64,000 nucleotides of DNA, from assembly GCF_946479755.1 (NCBI RefSeq), contig NZ_CAMLHC010000006.1, positions 1 to 64,000 on the forward strand, read 5' to 3'. Under the pieces are notes generated by a model, which did not search any database, was not told where the DNA came from, and was given only the letters and a program-made list of their open reading frames with translations. The stretch comes from an uncultured Chitinophaga sp. GTDB lineage: Bacteria > Bacteroidota > Bacteroidia > Chitinophagales > Chitinophagaceae. Shown here piece by piece: positions 10,622 through 19,475 of the stretch (position 1 is its first letter; every line of letters begins with the position of its first letter). A program made the translations under genes and the position numbers.

Positions 10622-11308
10622 ATGTACCGTTTTTTAATGGCTGCCCTGCTGCTGTGCACCGGCGGCAGTTTACAGGCCCAACAGCCGCAACAGGAAGATG
10701 CAAAGGCTTTTGCAAAAGACATTCAACAACCTGGCGTACAGGTATTTGATGTACGCACCGCAGCGGAGTATGGCACCGGTCATCTCCCCAATGCTTTGCA
10801 AGCAGATTATACCAACAAGGCGGAGTTTCATGAACGCGTAAAGTATCTCGACAAACAGAAGCCGGTGTATATCTACTGCCTCAGCGGCGGCCGCAGTATG
10901 AAGGCGGCACAATGGATGCGGGAGAATGGTTTCAGTAAAGTAGTGGAACTGGAAAATGGCGTTAATGCGTGGAAACAGGCAGGTTTACCGTTGGACGGCG
11001 TGAACACCGGAAAGGCGCAGCTGACGGTGGACGCTTATAATAAAGGCATTGCTGAGGGAGTGGTGCTGACAGACGTAGGCGCCGAATGGTGCCCGCCCTG
11101 CAAACAGCTGGAACCGGTGCTGAAAGCGTTTTTACAAAGTCACCCGCAGGTAAGGTTGCAGAAAGTGGATGGTGGTAATGATACCGATGTGATGAAAGCG
11201 ATTGGTGCTAAAGGGCTGCCTACGCTGATTGTGTATAAGAACGGAAAAGAAGTGTGGCGGAAGCAGGGAGTGGCTACAGCAGAAGAGCTGGCCGCAGCGG
11301 TAAAATGA
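10622..11308 (+). CDS. Periplasmic rhodanese-thioredoxin fusion protein
   Basis: A protein of 228 residues with a signal peptide (residues 1-19, ending LQAQ). Domain 1 (about 25-125) is rhodanese-like: FDVRTAAEY, then the active loop YCLSGGRS with the catalytic cysteine at residue 86. Domain 2 (about 130-228) is a thioredoxin fold with WCPPC (Cys157 and Cys160) and the cis-proline segment KGLPTL. The fusion suggests transfer of sulfane sulfur or disulfide chemistry in the periplasm, with the thioredoxin domain reducing or receiving sulfur from the rhodanese cysteine; that partnership is inferred. It follows the TPMT-like methyltransferase by 6 bp, so a shared role in thiol chemistry is possible. 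A strong hairpin terminator follows. Confidence 0.88.
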   Translation: MYRFLMAALLLCTGGSLQAQQPQQEDAKAFAKDIQQPGVQVFDVRTAAEYGTGHLPNALQADYTNKAEFHERVKYLDKQKPVYIYCLSGGRSMKAAQWMRENGFSKVVELENGVNAWKQAGLPLDGVNTGKAQLTVDAYNKGIAEGVVLTDVGAEWCPPCKQLEPVLKAFLQSHPQVRLQKVDGGNDTDVMKAIGAKGLPTLIVYKNGKEVWRKQGVATAEELAAAVK

Positions 11309-11334
11309 TATGATAAAGCAAACACTATTCAACG

Positions 11335-11371
11335 AAAAAGCCCCGGGCCATTTGGGTCCGGGGCTTTTTTA
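11335..11371. terminator. Bidirectional intrinsic terminator
   Basis: An inverted repeat with arms of AAAAGCCCCGG and CCGGGGCTTTT around a short loop, with T runs on both strands. It sits between the convergent rhodanese-thioredoxin gene and the DUF4382 lipoprotein gene and can stop transcripts from both. Confidence 0.85.
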
Positions 11372-11381
11372 ATGTTATGAA

Positions 11382-12176
11382 TCAGGGGAGCAGTGTTATA
11401 GGATTCACGATTGTTACCTGACCGGCGGTCACGTTCACATTGGTGATGAGCGTGTCTCTTACGGTGCTGTCGCCCGCGATGGCCAGGTTGTAAGCGCCGG
11501 CGTTGAGGCCTGCCATCAGGTAGGCGCCGGTCAGCGGATCAGGTTTGGCAGCAGCGATGGTGTCAGTATTCTGAATAGCATACACGCCGGATACATGCAG
11601 CAGTGGTAAAGCGATGCCTTTGATGGTGCCGCCGGTAGCCTGTGTATAAGTACGGATCACTGGTTTCAGGATGTACTTGTTACTGCCGGTGGTGACTACA
11701 GAGCGGGCCGCGTCAAAGTCGAGCCACAGGCGGTATTCAATACCGGCTGTCAATGTAGCGTGTACATTGAGTTTGAGGCCTGACTGCTGGGCAGACGGCG
11801 TGGTCAGCGGAAAGGTGTTGCCATCTATCACAACGCTGTTGTTGGAACCCAGTATCAGCCTGATTTGAGAAATTTCGCCGGCAGGAAGTTCCTGGGAGGC
11901 GAGGACGGTGTCGAGACCGTTTCTGAAGTTAAGCAGGTTGTACACCCCGGGACGCAGCAGGTGGATGGATTGCCAGCCGTTGTCTGTGTTGGAGGCGTTC
12001 ACCTGAACATCCTGGATGTCTACATTCACTGCGTCGTAGTTAGCGGGGGCATCGGTCAGATATACCGTCATTTTTGCTTTGCCGCCGTTGTTGTCAGAAT
12101 CATTTTTGTTGCAGGCGGTAAATAACAGCGCGAGTGCAGGCATGGCCACGATAAAGGCCCAGATTCGGTTTTTCAT
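11382..12176 (-). CDS. DUF4382 domain lipoprotein
   Basis: A protein of 264 residues with a type II signal peptide: a hydrophobic stretch, then the lipobox LFTAC with the lipidated cysteine at residue 22. An Asn/Asp/Gly-rich linker follows. The segment MTVYLTDAPANYDAVNVDIQDVQV (about residues 36-59) is the start of the DUF4382 beta-sandwich domain, which runs to about residue 180. The C-terminal ~80 residues look like a carboxypeptidase-regulatory-type beta-sandwich (GAYLMAGLNAGAYNLAIAG). It should sit on the periplasmic face of a membrane or on the surface. No enzymatic role is known for the family. It is transcribed alone, between terminators. Confidence 0.85.
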   Translation of the reverse strand: MKNRIWAFIVAMPALALLFTACNKNDSDNNGGKAKMTVYLTDAPANYDAVNVDIQDVQVNASNTDNGWQSIHLLRPGVYNLLNFRNGLDTVLASQELPAGEISQIRLILGSNNSVVIDGNTFPLTTPSAQQSGLKLNVHATLTAGIEYRLWLDFDAARSVVTTGSNKYILKPVIRTYTQATGGTIKGIALPLLHVSGVYAIQNTDTIAAAKPDPLTGAYLMAGLNAGAYNLAIAGDSTVRDTLITNVNVTAGQVTIVNPITLLP

Positions 12177-12207
12177 GATTTAAACGTTTAGACAGATTTT
12201 GAATTCG

Positions 12208-12238
12208 CAAATAGTATTGTTTGTATAAAGTATGGCAA
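12208..12238 (-). promoter_or_regulatory. Candidate promoter of the DUF4382 lipoprotein gene
   Basis: On the minus strand a TTG is followed by 19 bp and then TACTATTTG, which is the Bacteroidota -7 element with one extra base between TA and TTTG. The start codon is 31 bp downstream of the box. The spacing is right; the -7 element is imperfect. Confidence 0.4.
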
Positions 12239-12427
12239 GCGGACAATCTCAAGCTGATGTTATCCCTTTGGCTGTCTGATGATTTTGCATTCCAACATTC
12301 ATGAGGGTTATACCAAACCACAGGCCAATTACTGTGACTGCTTAAGAAGGAAGAAGTTTAACAATGTGGAAAAATGAGTTAGAAGGTTGATTCTAATGCG
12401 GTTAGCATACCCGTGAAAAATAAAGTA

Positions 12428-12461
12428 CCCCGGAAATAGCGTCTGGCCGCTGTTTCCGGGG
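12428..12461 (-). terminator. Intrinsic terminator of the M32 carboxypeptidase gene
   Basis: Perfect 9-bp arms (CCCCGGAAA and TTTCCGGGG) around a 16-base loop. Read on the minus strand it is followed by a T-rich run (TACTTTATTTTT). It lies just past the stop of the carboxypeptidase gene. Confidence 0.75.
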
Positions 12462-12496
12462 TGATGATATGATAAGTTATTGTGTTACGGACGTGA

Positions 12497-14008
12497 TCAC
12501 CAGTTATAGATGCCGGCGTATTTTTTCTCCGCATAGTCGAGGAAGTAGCTGAATTGCAGTTCCTGGCCGGTTACTTTTTTGCACAGTTCATTGGACGTAT
12601 AGAACCGGCCGAAGGGGTGGATATGGGTGCGCAGCCATTCCAGCAGGGAATGGTAGTTGCCTTTGCTGATGGCGTCGTCCAGTCCGGGTACCTGTTTTTG
12701 TGCGGTGGTGAAGAACTGGGCGGCGTAGAAGCTGCCGAGGGAATAGGTGGGGAAGTAGCCGAAGCTGCCGTGCGACCAGTGGATGTCCTGCAATACGCCC
12801 TGTGCATCGTCAGGTACGTTGACGTGCAGGTATTTTTGATAGTATTCATTCCATACCTGCCGCAGGTCGTTGACCGGTATGCTGCCATCCATGAGTCCTT
12901 TTTCGATTTCGTAGCGGATCATGATGTGGAAGTGGTAGGTCAGCTCGTCTGCTTCCGTGCGGATCAGGGAGGGCTGTACCTGGTTGATGGCCTGGTAGAA
13001 ATTTTGCAGCGGCACGTTGCCCAGGTTTTCGGGGAACAGTTGCTGCACGCGGGGGTAGTGGTGTTTCCAGAAGTTCAGGCTGCGGCCCACGTTGTTTTCC
13101 CAGAGGCGGGACTGTGATTCGTGGATGCCGAGGCTGGTGGCTTCGCCGCAGGGGAGGCCATATTGTTCGGCCGGGAGTCCTTGTTCGTAGAGGGCGTGAC
13201 CGCCTTCATGGATACAGCTCCAGGTCATGTTGCCGAAGTCATTTTCATCGATGCGGGTGGTGACTCTTACATCGTGGGGGTTGAAGCTGGTAGTGAAGGG
13301 ATGTTCGGAGATGTCCTGCCGGCCGGCCTGGAGGTCGTAGCCCATGTCTTTCAGCAGGTCGATGCCCAGTTGCCACTGTTTATCACGGTTGTAGTGCAGG
13401 AGCAGGAAGTCTTTTTCCACCTGTGGCCTGCTTTCAATTTTAGCCAGCAGGGGAGAGAGGGCCTTTTTCACATCTTCGAAGATCTTGTCCAGCATGGTGG
13501 TGGTGGCGCCTTTCTCGTATTCGTTGAGCAGCGCGTTGTACGGATGGCCTTCATAGCCCAGGATGGTGGTTTCCTGTTTTTTGAGGGCGATCATTTTGGA
13601 GAGGGCCGGTGCAAAGATGTTATAATCGTTGGCTTTGCGGGCTTTGATCCAGGCGTGGTAGCATTCGTTGGTGGTATTGGACATTTCCGCCACGAACGAT
13701 GCCGGGTATTTTTTGTTTTTATCGTAGTCTTCCAGCGAGAGGGTGATATTTTTCTGCTGAAGGGCGTCGAGATCTTTGTGATGGTGCAGTTGGCGGAGGA
13801 GGTCGCCGAGGGCGTCTTCGGTAAACAGTTCATGGGCGATGCCGCTGAGGGTGGTCAGCTGCTGGCCTCTGAAGGCGGCGCCTTTTTCAGGCAGGTAGGT
13901 TTCCTGGTCCCAGCCCAATACAGCCATGGCGTTTCTTACGTCCGCAATTTTTTGCATCTTTGACTGGTACCCGGTATATTGTTCTGCAGTAGATTTGCTT
14001 CCTGTCAT
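12497..14008 (-). CDS. M32 family metallocarboxypeptidase (Taq carboxypeptidase-like)
   Basis: A protein of 503 residues, the usual length for the family. The zinc site is HEGGH at residues 267-271, followed by the family motif GIHESQSRLWEN, whose glutamate supplies the third ligand. No signal peptide, so a cytoplasmic enzyme that removes residues from peptide C-termini, probably in peptide recycling. The start is taken at the ATG at 14008. A TTG six codons upstream overlaps a likely -7 box (TACATTTG, 14024-14031 on the minus strand) and is an unlikely start. The gene is divergent from the Nif3-like gene 44 bp away and ends in its own hairpin terminator. Confidence 0.93.
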   Translation of the reverse strand: MTGSKSTAEQYTGYQSKMQKIADVRNAMAVLGWDQETYLPEKGAAFRGQQLTTLSGIAHELFTEDALGDLLRQLHHHKDLDALQQKNITLSLEDYDKNKKYPASFVAEMSNTTNECYHAWIKARKANDYNIFAPALSKMIALKKQETTILGYEGHPYNALLNEYEKGATTTMLDKIFEDVKKALSPLLAKIESRPQVEKDFLLLHYNRDKQWQLGIDLLKDMGYDLQAGRQDISEHPFTTSFNPHDVRVTTRIDENDFGNMTWSCIHEGGHALYEQGLPAEQYGLPCGEATSLGIHESQSRLWENNVGRSLNFWKHHYPRVQQLFPENLGNVPLQNFYQAINQVQPSLIRTEADELTYHFHIMIRYEIEKGLMDGSIPVNDLRQVWNEYYQKYLHVNVPDDAQGVLQDIHWSHGSFGYFPTYSLGSFYAAQFFTTAQKQVPGLDDAISKGNYHSLLEWLRTHIHPFGRFYTSNELCKKVTGQELQFSYFLDYAEKKYAGIYNW

Positions 14009-14023
14009 AACTGGATTTTTTTG

Positions 14024-14031
14024 CAAATGTA
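14024..14031 (-). promoter_or_regulatory. Candidate -7 box of the M32 carboxypeptidase gene
   Basis: TACATTTG on the minus strand fits TAnnTTTG and lies 15 bp before the chosen ATG. No convincing -33 TTG is seen at the right distance. Confidence 0.4.
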
Positions 14032-14052
14032 CAGGATACCAATTGCTTTACT

Positions 14053-15147
14053 ATGAAGATAAAAGAGATCATACAGGTACTGGAGGCCTATGCGCCTTTA
14101 CCGTACCAGGAGAGTTACGATAACGCCGGCCTTATTTTCGGGGACCCGTCGTGGGAGGTGACCAATGTGTTGCTGACGCTGGATGCCACCGAGGCGGTGA
14201 TCGACGAGGCGATCGCGCGGGGTTGTAACCTGGTGGTGGCGCACCATCCCATTGTTTTCGGGGGGCTGAAGAAGATCAACGGGCGGTCTTATGTGGAGCG
14301 GGTGGCTATTAAGGCTATCAAGCATGATGTGGCGGTATATGCGGCCCATACCAACCTGGACAATGTGCGCAATGGCGTATGTGCGCAGATGGCTGACAGG
14401 CTGGGGCTGGAGCGCTGCCGGGTGTTACAGCCCAAGACCGGTTTGCTGAAGAAGCTGTATACGTATGTGCCGGTGGCGGATGCCGAAAAGGTGCGGGCGG
14501 CTTTGTTTGCTGCCGGGGCCGGGGACATTGGTAACTACAGCGAATGCAGCTTCAATATGGAGGGGCAGGGCACTTTCAGGGGGGGAGCGGGTACAAATCC
14601 GTACGCAGGTACTCCGGGGGAAAGACATTTTGAGAAGGAAATAAAGTTGGAAGTGATTTTTCCGGTATATTTGGAATCCGGGATTTTAAAGGCCCTGTTT
14701 ACAAGCCATCCCTATGAAGAGGTGGCTTATGAGGTGGTAACGCTGGACAATGCTTACCAGGACGTGGGTTCAGGGCTGGTGGGCGAGCTGCCGGAGGCGA
14801 TGGAGGAACAGGCGTTCCTCGCGTGGGTGAAGCAGCAGTTTCAGACCGGTTGTGTACGGTATACCCCGTTGAGGGGCCGTCCGGTGAAGAAGGTGGCATT
14901 GTGCGGGGGAGCGGGCAGCTTCCTGTTGAAGCGGGCCATTGCGGCGGAGGCGGATGCCTATATTTCCGCTGATTTTAAATACCATGAATTTTTTGATGCT
15001 GATAATCAAATAGTTATAGCAGACATCGGACATTTCGAGAGTGAGCAGTTCACAGTGGAATTATTTTATCATATATTGACTGAAAAATTCCGTAATTTTG
15101 CGCCTCTTAAATCTACGATTAAAACAAACCCGGTAAATTATTTATAA
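14053..15147 (+). CDS. Nif3-like dinuclear metal centre protein
   Basis: A protein of 364 residues, the long form of the family with an inserted middle domain (about 125-240) between the two Nif3 halves. Metal-binding residues are visible: HHPIVFGG (His64, His65) near the N-terminus, and DIGHFESE with His327 and Glu329 near the C-terminus. Homologues form toroidal hexamers. One proposed role is as a GTP cyclohydrolase I type 2-like protein, but the function is not settled. The next gene, a zinc-ribbon coiled-coil protein, starts 3 bp after the stop, a pairing that suggests translational coupling. No SD sequence is seen. Confidence 0.9.
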   Translation: MKIKEIIQVLEAYAPLPYQESYDNAGLIFGDPSWEVTNVLLTLDATEAVIDEAIARGCNLVVAHHPIVFGGLKKINGRSYVERVAIKAIKHDVAVYAAHTNLDNVRNGVCAQMADRLGLERCRVLQPKTGLLKKLYTYVPVADAEKVRAALFAAGAGDIGNYSECSFNMEGQGTFRGGAGTNPYAGTPGERHFEKEIKLEVIFPVYLESGILKALFTSHPYEEVAYEVVTLDNAYQDVGSGLVGELPEAMEEQAFLAWVKQQFQTGCVRYTPLRGRPVKKVALCGGAGSFLLKRAIAAEADAYISADFKYHEFFDADNQIVIADIGHFESEQFTVELFYHILTEKFRNFAPLKSTIKTNPVNYL

Positions 15148-15150
15148 TAC

Positions 15151-15903
15151 ATGGCTACCGTAAAAGAATACTCCGTTGAAGAAAAATTAGCATCTGTGCT
15201 CAAGCTGCAGAAGATTGATTCCAAGCTGGATGAAATCCAGGTGTTGAAAGGGGAGTTGCCGATTGAAGTAAAGGACCTGGAAGATGAGATCGAAGGGTTA
15301 AATACGCGTCAGTCTCATATTGAGAATGAGATCAAAGGTATCCAGGACTTCGTTGCCAGCAAGAAAACTGCTATTAAAGATGCAGAAGCGCTGATCAAGA
15401 AGTATGAGAAGCAGCAGGACAATGTGAAGAACAACCGTGAGTTTGAGGCGATCACCAAGGAAATGGAGATGCAGTCACTGGAGATCAAACTGGCTGAAAA
15501 GCATATCAAAGACGCAAACGAAGAGATAAAAGAAAAATCCCGCACCCTGGAAGTGGCTAAAAAGGCGATCGCCGACAAAGAGGCTAACCTGAAGCACAAG
15601 AAAGGGGAACTGGAAAAAATCGTGGCAGAAACCGAGAAGGAAGAAAAGGCTTTCCGCAAGGAGAGCGAAGACGCGAAAGCGAAAGTAGACCCCCGTTTAC
15701 TGGCTGCCTACGAAAAAATCCGTAAAAACTACCGTAACGGCCTGGCCGTGGTAACAGTAGAGCGTGATTCCTGCGGCGGTTGCTACAACGCGATCCCTCC
15801 TCAACGTCAGGCAGAGATCCGTCAGCACAAAAAGATCATCGTTTGTGAGCACTGCGGCCGTATCCTGGTAGACAACGACCTCGAGGCGACTGTCACCATC
15901 TGA
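15151..15903 (+). CDS. C4-type zinc-ribbon coiled-coil protein
   Basis: A protein of 250 residues. Residues about 30-175 are a long, highly charged alpha-helical coiled coil, rich in Lys, Glu and Ala. The C-terminal ~50 residues form a zinc ribbon with two CxxC pairs: Cys208/Cys211 and Cys232/Cys235, separated by the conserved PPQRQAEIRQ segment. Homologues are often annotated as nucleic-acid-binding zinc-ribbon proteins, but a firm biochemical role is not established. It is coupled to the Nif3-like gene (3 bp apart) and followed by a strong terminator, so the two form a small operon. Confidence 0.88.
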   Translation: MATVKEYSVEEKLASVLKLQKIDSKLDEIQVLKGELPIEVKDLEDEIEGLNTRQSHIENEIKGIQDFVASKKTAIKDAEALIKKYEKQQDNVKNNREFEAITKEMEMQSLEIKLAEKHIKDANEEIKEKSRTLEVAKKAIADKEANLKHKKGELEKIVAETEKEEKAFRKESEDAKAKVDPRLLAAYEKIRKNYRNGLAVVTVERDSCGGCYNAIPPQRQAEIRQHKKIIVCEHCGRILVDNDLEATVTI

Positions 15904-15930
15904 TGCGATCAGGCACACCGAAAACATTGA

Positions 15931-15958
15931 AAAAGGGCATCCATGGATGCCCTTTTTT
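15931..15958 (+). terminator. Intrinsic terminator after the Nif3/zinc-ribbon pair
   Basis: A near-perfect palindrome: arms AAAAGGGCATCC and GGATGCCCTTTT with almost no loop, ending in a run of T. It lies 28 bp past the stop codon of the zinc-ribbon gene. Confidence 0.85.
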
Positions 15959-16020
15959 CGTATAAGCGTTATCGTTATAAAAATATACTAATTTATTTAG
16001 TTTTGTTTTGCTAAATATGT

Positions 16021-16028
16021 TAGCTTTG
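16021..16028 (+). promoter_or_regulatory. Candidate -7 box ahead of a long leader for the TPR-like gene
   Basis: TAGCTTTG fits TAnnTTTG. It lies 158 bp before the start codon at 16187, so a leader of about 150 nt would result. That leader contains a small hairpin (TACGCA at 16042 with TGCGTA at 16055). The -33 element is poorly placed. Confidence 0.3.
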
Positions 16029-16186
16029 CCCCTGTGTCCCTTACGCAGGTAGTTTGCGTAGCAGTTCTTTTAATTTGTGGCAGGAAATTGGATGGGCAAG
16101 CAACATTTAAAAAAATGTGGATTGTTAATTTGGGATTTGTGAAATTGTTGTGTGAGATTTGAGTTTATTCCAGGAATTTTGCCCTT

Positions 16187-17674
16187 ATGCGTATTATTTT
16201 TTCGTTGATTCTTTTGCTGGGATTAGGATTTACCGTTGATGCAAGACAGAAGACGTATGATTTCAACAGCCGCTGTGAACAGGCGTATGAAGCCATCATG
16301 GAACTACGGTTGAACGCCGGAAAGGCGCTGTTGGAAGCAGAGAAGAAAGAGAACCCTGACAACCTGGTACCTTATTTCCTGGATAACTACGCGGACTTTT
16401 TCCCGTTGTTTTTCAATGAGGACCCGGCAGAATACGCCCGGAAAAGAGGTATGCGTTCCGTCCGCCTGGACAAGATGCTGGAAGGATCACCGGATTCTCC
16501 CTACTATCTGTACACGCAGGCGGCCATCAAGTTCCAGTGGGCGATGGTCAAAATCAAGTTCAATGAAAAATGGGACGCTACCTGGGAGATCCGTAAAGCC
16601 TACATGACCCTGAAAGAAAACCAGCGCCGGTTTCCGGACTTCGTACCCAACCGCTTACTGCTGGGGGCCATGCAAACGGTTTTCGGCACCATCCCGGAAG
16701 GGTATAAATGGATCACCAATATCCTGGGTATGAAGGGCAGTATCCACCAGGGTATGGAAAATGTGAATGCCTTCATCGAAAGCAATGCACCGGAGGCTAA
16801 ACTGTTCAGGGAAGAATCCTATTATTACTATTGTTACCTGATGCTCTTTATTGTGAATAAACCCGAAGATACCTGGGCGTTTTTACAAAGAAAGCAGCTG
16901 GATACCAAAAATAACTACCTGTACGCCCTGATGGTGGCCAACCTGTCGCTCAACAACCAGAAGGCGGCTACCGGCATACGGGTGCTGGAGGAAAAGCATG
17001 ACAGCAACGAATACGCAGACATTGAATACTATAACTACGTTTTCGGACTGTTGAAACTGACGCGGCTGGACAGTGATGCACATGTATACCTCGAAAGGTT
17101 CGTCAACGAGTTTAAAGGGAAGTTCTATGTAAAGGAATGCCTGCAGCGGTTAAGCTGGTTCTACTACCTCGAAGGCAATCAGGCCATGGCCAATAAATAC
17201 CGGAACATGATCCTGAGCCGGGGAGGCACGGAAACAGACGCCGACAAACAGGCGCTGAAGGAGGCGGAAGGCGGCAAATGGCCCAATCCCTTCCTGCTGA
17301 AAGTACGCCTGCAGAGCGACGGTGGTTTCTTTAACGAAGCCCTGAAGCTGCTGCTGACAAAAAAAGCAGCCGATTTCCCGGCATTGGAAGACAAACTGGA
17401 GTACGCCTATCGCCTCGGCCGTATCTATGATGAAACCGGGCAGGACGACAAGGCAGTCACCATGTACGAAGTGACCATCAAGGTAGGGGCTAACCGGCCG
17501 GAATATTATGCCGCCAGAGCTTCCCTGCAATTGGGGTATATTTACGAAAAAAGAAAAGATAAAACCAAAGCCGTTCAGTGTTATCAGCAATGCCTGGACA
17601 TGAAAGGCCACGATTATAAAAACTCCCTCGACCAACGGGCAAAAGCAGGCATACAACGTGTAAACGGCAGTTGA
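16187..17674 (+). CDS. Exported TPR-like helical-repeat protein
   Basis: A protein of 495 residues. Residues 1-19 form a signal peptide (MRIIFSLILLLGLGF..., cleaved near DARQ). The rest is mostly alpha-helical. TPR-like pairs are clearest in the last 100 residues (YRLGRIYDETGQDDKAVTMY and LQLGYIYEKRKDKTKAVQCY). The function is unknown; a periplasmic scaffold or assembly role is plausible for such proteins. It sits 39 bp upstream of recN in the same direction and probably shares its transcript. No catalytic motif was found. Confidence 0.8.
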   Translation: MRIIFSLILLLGLGFTVDARQKTYDFNSRCEQAYEAIMELRLNAGKALLEAEKKENPDNLVPYFLDNYADFFPLFFNEDPAEYARKRGMRSVRLDKMLEGSPDSPYYLYTQAAIKFQWAMVKIKFNEKWDATWEIRKAYMTLKENQRRFPDFVPNRLLLGAMQTVFGTIPEGYKWITNILGMKGSIHQGMENVNAFIESNAPEAKLFREESYYYYCYLMLFIVNKPEDTWAFLQRKQLDTKNNYLYALMVANLSLNNQKAATGIRVLEEKHDSNEYADIEYYNYVFGLLKLTRLDSDAHVYLERFVNEFKGKFYVKECLQRLSWFYYLEGNQAMANKYRNMILSRGGTETDADKQALKEAEGGKWPNPFLLKVRLQSDGGFFNEALKLLLTKKAADFPALEDKLEYAYRLGRIYDETGQDDKAVTMYEVTIKVGANRPEYYAARASLQLGYIYEKRKDKTKAVQCYQQCLDMKGHDYKNSLDQRAKAGIQRVNGS

Positions 17675-17713
17675 GAAGGGAGGAAAATTGTGATTCAAGT
17701 TATTTCCTGACTT

Positions 17714-19360
17714 ATGTTACAGCGACTAATCATTAAAAACTACGCCATTATTGACCACCTGGAAGTGGATTTTTCAGGTAATCTTAATGTCATTACCGGG
17801 GAAACCGGCGCCGGTAAATCGATCCTGCTGGGCGCCCTGTCCATGATCCTGGGAGAACGTGCCGATCCCGGCGTGCTGTTCGATAAAACCGGCAAATGCG
17901 TGATTGAAGGCATCTTTAAGGTGAAAAAATCACAGGTGGCCGCTTTTTTTCAGCAACATGAACTGGACCTGGAAGACCCGCTGATCATCCGCCGGGAAAT
18001 CAGTGCCGCCGGCAAATCCAGGGCGTTTGTGAATGATACTCCTGTCAACATATCCCAGCTGTCTGAACTGTCAGGCTACCTGGTAGACCTGCACCAGCAG
18101 TTTGACACCCTCGAACTGGGCAACGCCGATTTCCAGCGGGAAGTTATCGACGCGCTGGCCAAGCCCGCCGCCTTACAAGTGTACCATCACCTGTTCCTGC
18201 AATACCTGCAGGTACAGAAAAAATATAAACAATTACAGGATGACCGCGACCAGGCCAACAAGGAACTGGATTATAACAAGTTCCTGCTGGATGAACTGCT
18301 GGAAGCGGACTTCCATCCCAATGAAGTGGAAGAGCTGGACAATGAGCTACAGCTGCTGACACATGCGGAAGAGATCAAAAACACCCTCAACCGGGTATTT
18401 TTCCAGCTGAAGGAAGATGAACAGCCCATGCTGCAACAGCTCAAACAACTCCAGTCCTCTATCCAGCATATCTCCTCCTTCCATAAAGACATGCCGGCCG
18501 TAGCCGAAAGGATGCTGTCTGCCTACCTGGAACTGCAGGATATCGCCGGTGAAGTGGATAGCATCAATGACCAGGTACATTACGACGCACAACGTATTGA
18601 GCAGGTAAATGAACGGATGGCGCTGGGCTACCGGCTCTTTAAAAAGCACGGCGTACAGACCACCGACGAGCTGCTGGCCATCAAAGACACGCTGACAGCC
18701 AAAGTGGAAGGGGTGCTGAACCTGGATGAGCAGCTGGCAGCGCTGGAAAAGGAACAGGCACAGCTACAGGAGGCCCTGATGAAGGACGCTGCGGCCATTA
18801 CTGCCGAAAGGCAGGAGCAGGTGGCGCCTTTTGAGAAAAAGGTCAACACGCTGCTGGCGCAGGTAGGGATGCCTAACGCCCGCCTCAAAGTGGACATTAC
18901 ACAGGGTGAACTGAACCCTTACGGACAGGATACCATCGAGTTCCTGTTTGACGCCAACCGCAGCAACCAGTTCGCGCCGGTAGGCAAAGTGGCTTCCGGT
19001 GGTGAGCTGAGCCGCCTGATGCTCTGTATCAAGTCACTGGTGGCACAATCGGTAGCGCTGCCCACCCTGATCTTCGACGAAATCGATACCGGTATTTCCG
19101 GTGAAGCCGCCAGGCAGGTGGGCGTGATCCTGAAAGATCTGGCCAAAGCGCATCAGATCATCTGTATCACCCACCAGCCACAGATCGCCGGTAAAGCCGA
19201 TGCCCATTATTTTGTATATAAAGACGCCCGTGCGGAGAAAGTGACCACCAGCGTAAGGCTGCTGTCTATGGACGAGCGGATAGATAAGATCGCGCAGATG
19301 CTTAGCGGTGAACGGCCTACTGCCGCCGCCCTGGAGAACGCCCGCGAAATGGTGAGATAA
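17714..19360 (+). CDS. recN: DNA repair protein RecN
   Basis: A protein of 548 residues, normal for RecN, an SMC-like ATPase that helps hold and repair DNA double-strand breaks. The N-terminal ATPase half has Walker A GETGAGKS at residues 29-36. The middle (about 160-380) is a long coiled coil. The C-terminal half has the ABC signature ASGGELSRLML, Walker B LIFDEIDTGISGEA, and the H-loop ITHQPQIAG. The full set of motifs suggests an active enzyme. A strong terminator follows. No LexA-like box was recognised upstream. Confidence 0.95.
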   Translation: MLQRLIIKNYAIIDHLEVDFSGNLNVITGETGAGKSILLGALSMILGERADPGVLFDKTGKCVIEGIFKVKKSQVAAFFQQHELDLEDPLIIRREISAAGKSRAFVNDTPVNISQLSELSGYLVDLHQQFDTLELGNADFQREVIDALAKPAALQVYHHLFLQYLQVQKKYKQLQDDRDQANKELDYNKFLLDELLEADFHPNEVEELDNELQLLTHAEEIKNTLNRVFFQLKEDEQPMLQQLKQLQSSIQHISSFHKDMPAVAERMLSAYLELQDIAGEVDSINDQVHYDAQRIEQVNERMALGYRLFKKHGVQTTDELLAIKDTLTAKVEGVLNLDEQLAALEKEQAQLQEALMKDAAAITAERQEQVAPFEKKVNTLLAQVGMPNARLKVDITQGELNPYGQDTIEFLFDANRSNQFAPVGKVASGGELSRLMLCIKSLVAQSVALPTLIFDEIDTGISGEAARQVGVILKDLAKAHQIICITHQPQIAGKADAHYFVYKDARAEKVTTSVRLLSMDERIDKIAQMLSGERPTAAALENAREMVR

Positions 19361-19374
19361 TACTCCCGTTACCG

Positions 19375-19433
19375 TTATTGCCTCCCGGCCAGCATGCTAA
19401 AAAGCCATGGCCGGGAAGCAATAACTTTTTTTT
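19375..19433 (+). terminator. Intrinsic terminator of recN
   Basis: Arms of 17 bp (TTATTGCCTCCCGGCCA and its partner) with one mismatch, a loop of about 16 bases, then a run of nine T. It follows recN by 14 bp. Confidence 0.88.
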
Positions 19434-19447
19434 TCAACTATAACGAC

Positions 19448-19455
19448 TATTTTTG
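19448..19455 (+). promoter_or_regulatory. Candidate -7 box of fabI
   Basis: TATTTTTG fits the Bacteroidota -7 consensus exactly and lies 20 bp upstream of the fabI ATG, between the recN terminator and fabI. The -33 region is a T run rather than a clear TTG. Confidence 0.5.
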
Positions 19456-19475
19456 CCAAAATTAATTTTGACCAA

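Larger units (their letters stand above)
12177..12496. other. 320-bp intergenic region upstream of the DUF4382 gene
   Basis: This gap separates the 5' end of the DUF4382 gene from the 3' end of the M32 carboxypeptidase gene, both on the minus strand. It holds a candidate promoter (12208-12238) and a terminator hairpin (12428-12461). I see no coding sequence, tRNA or other RNA in the remaining ~190 bp. Confidence 0.6.

Noticed and set aside
13121..13963. Plus-strand frames inside the M32 carboxypeptidase gene
   Set aside because: Shadow of the minus-strand gene, which has a clear zinc motif.
15959..16186. Leader region before the TPR-like gene considered as an RNA gene or riboswitch
   Set aside because: Only one small hairpin (6-bp stem) was found, and no known riboswitch or 6S-like pattern could be made out by eye.
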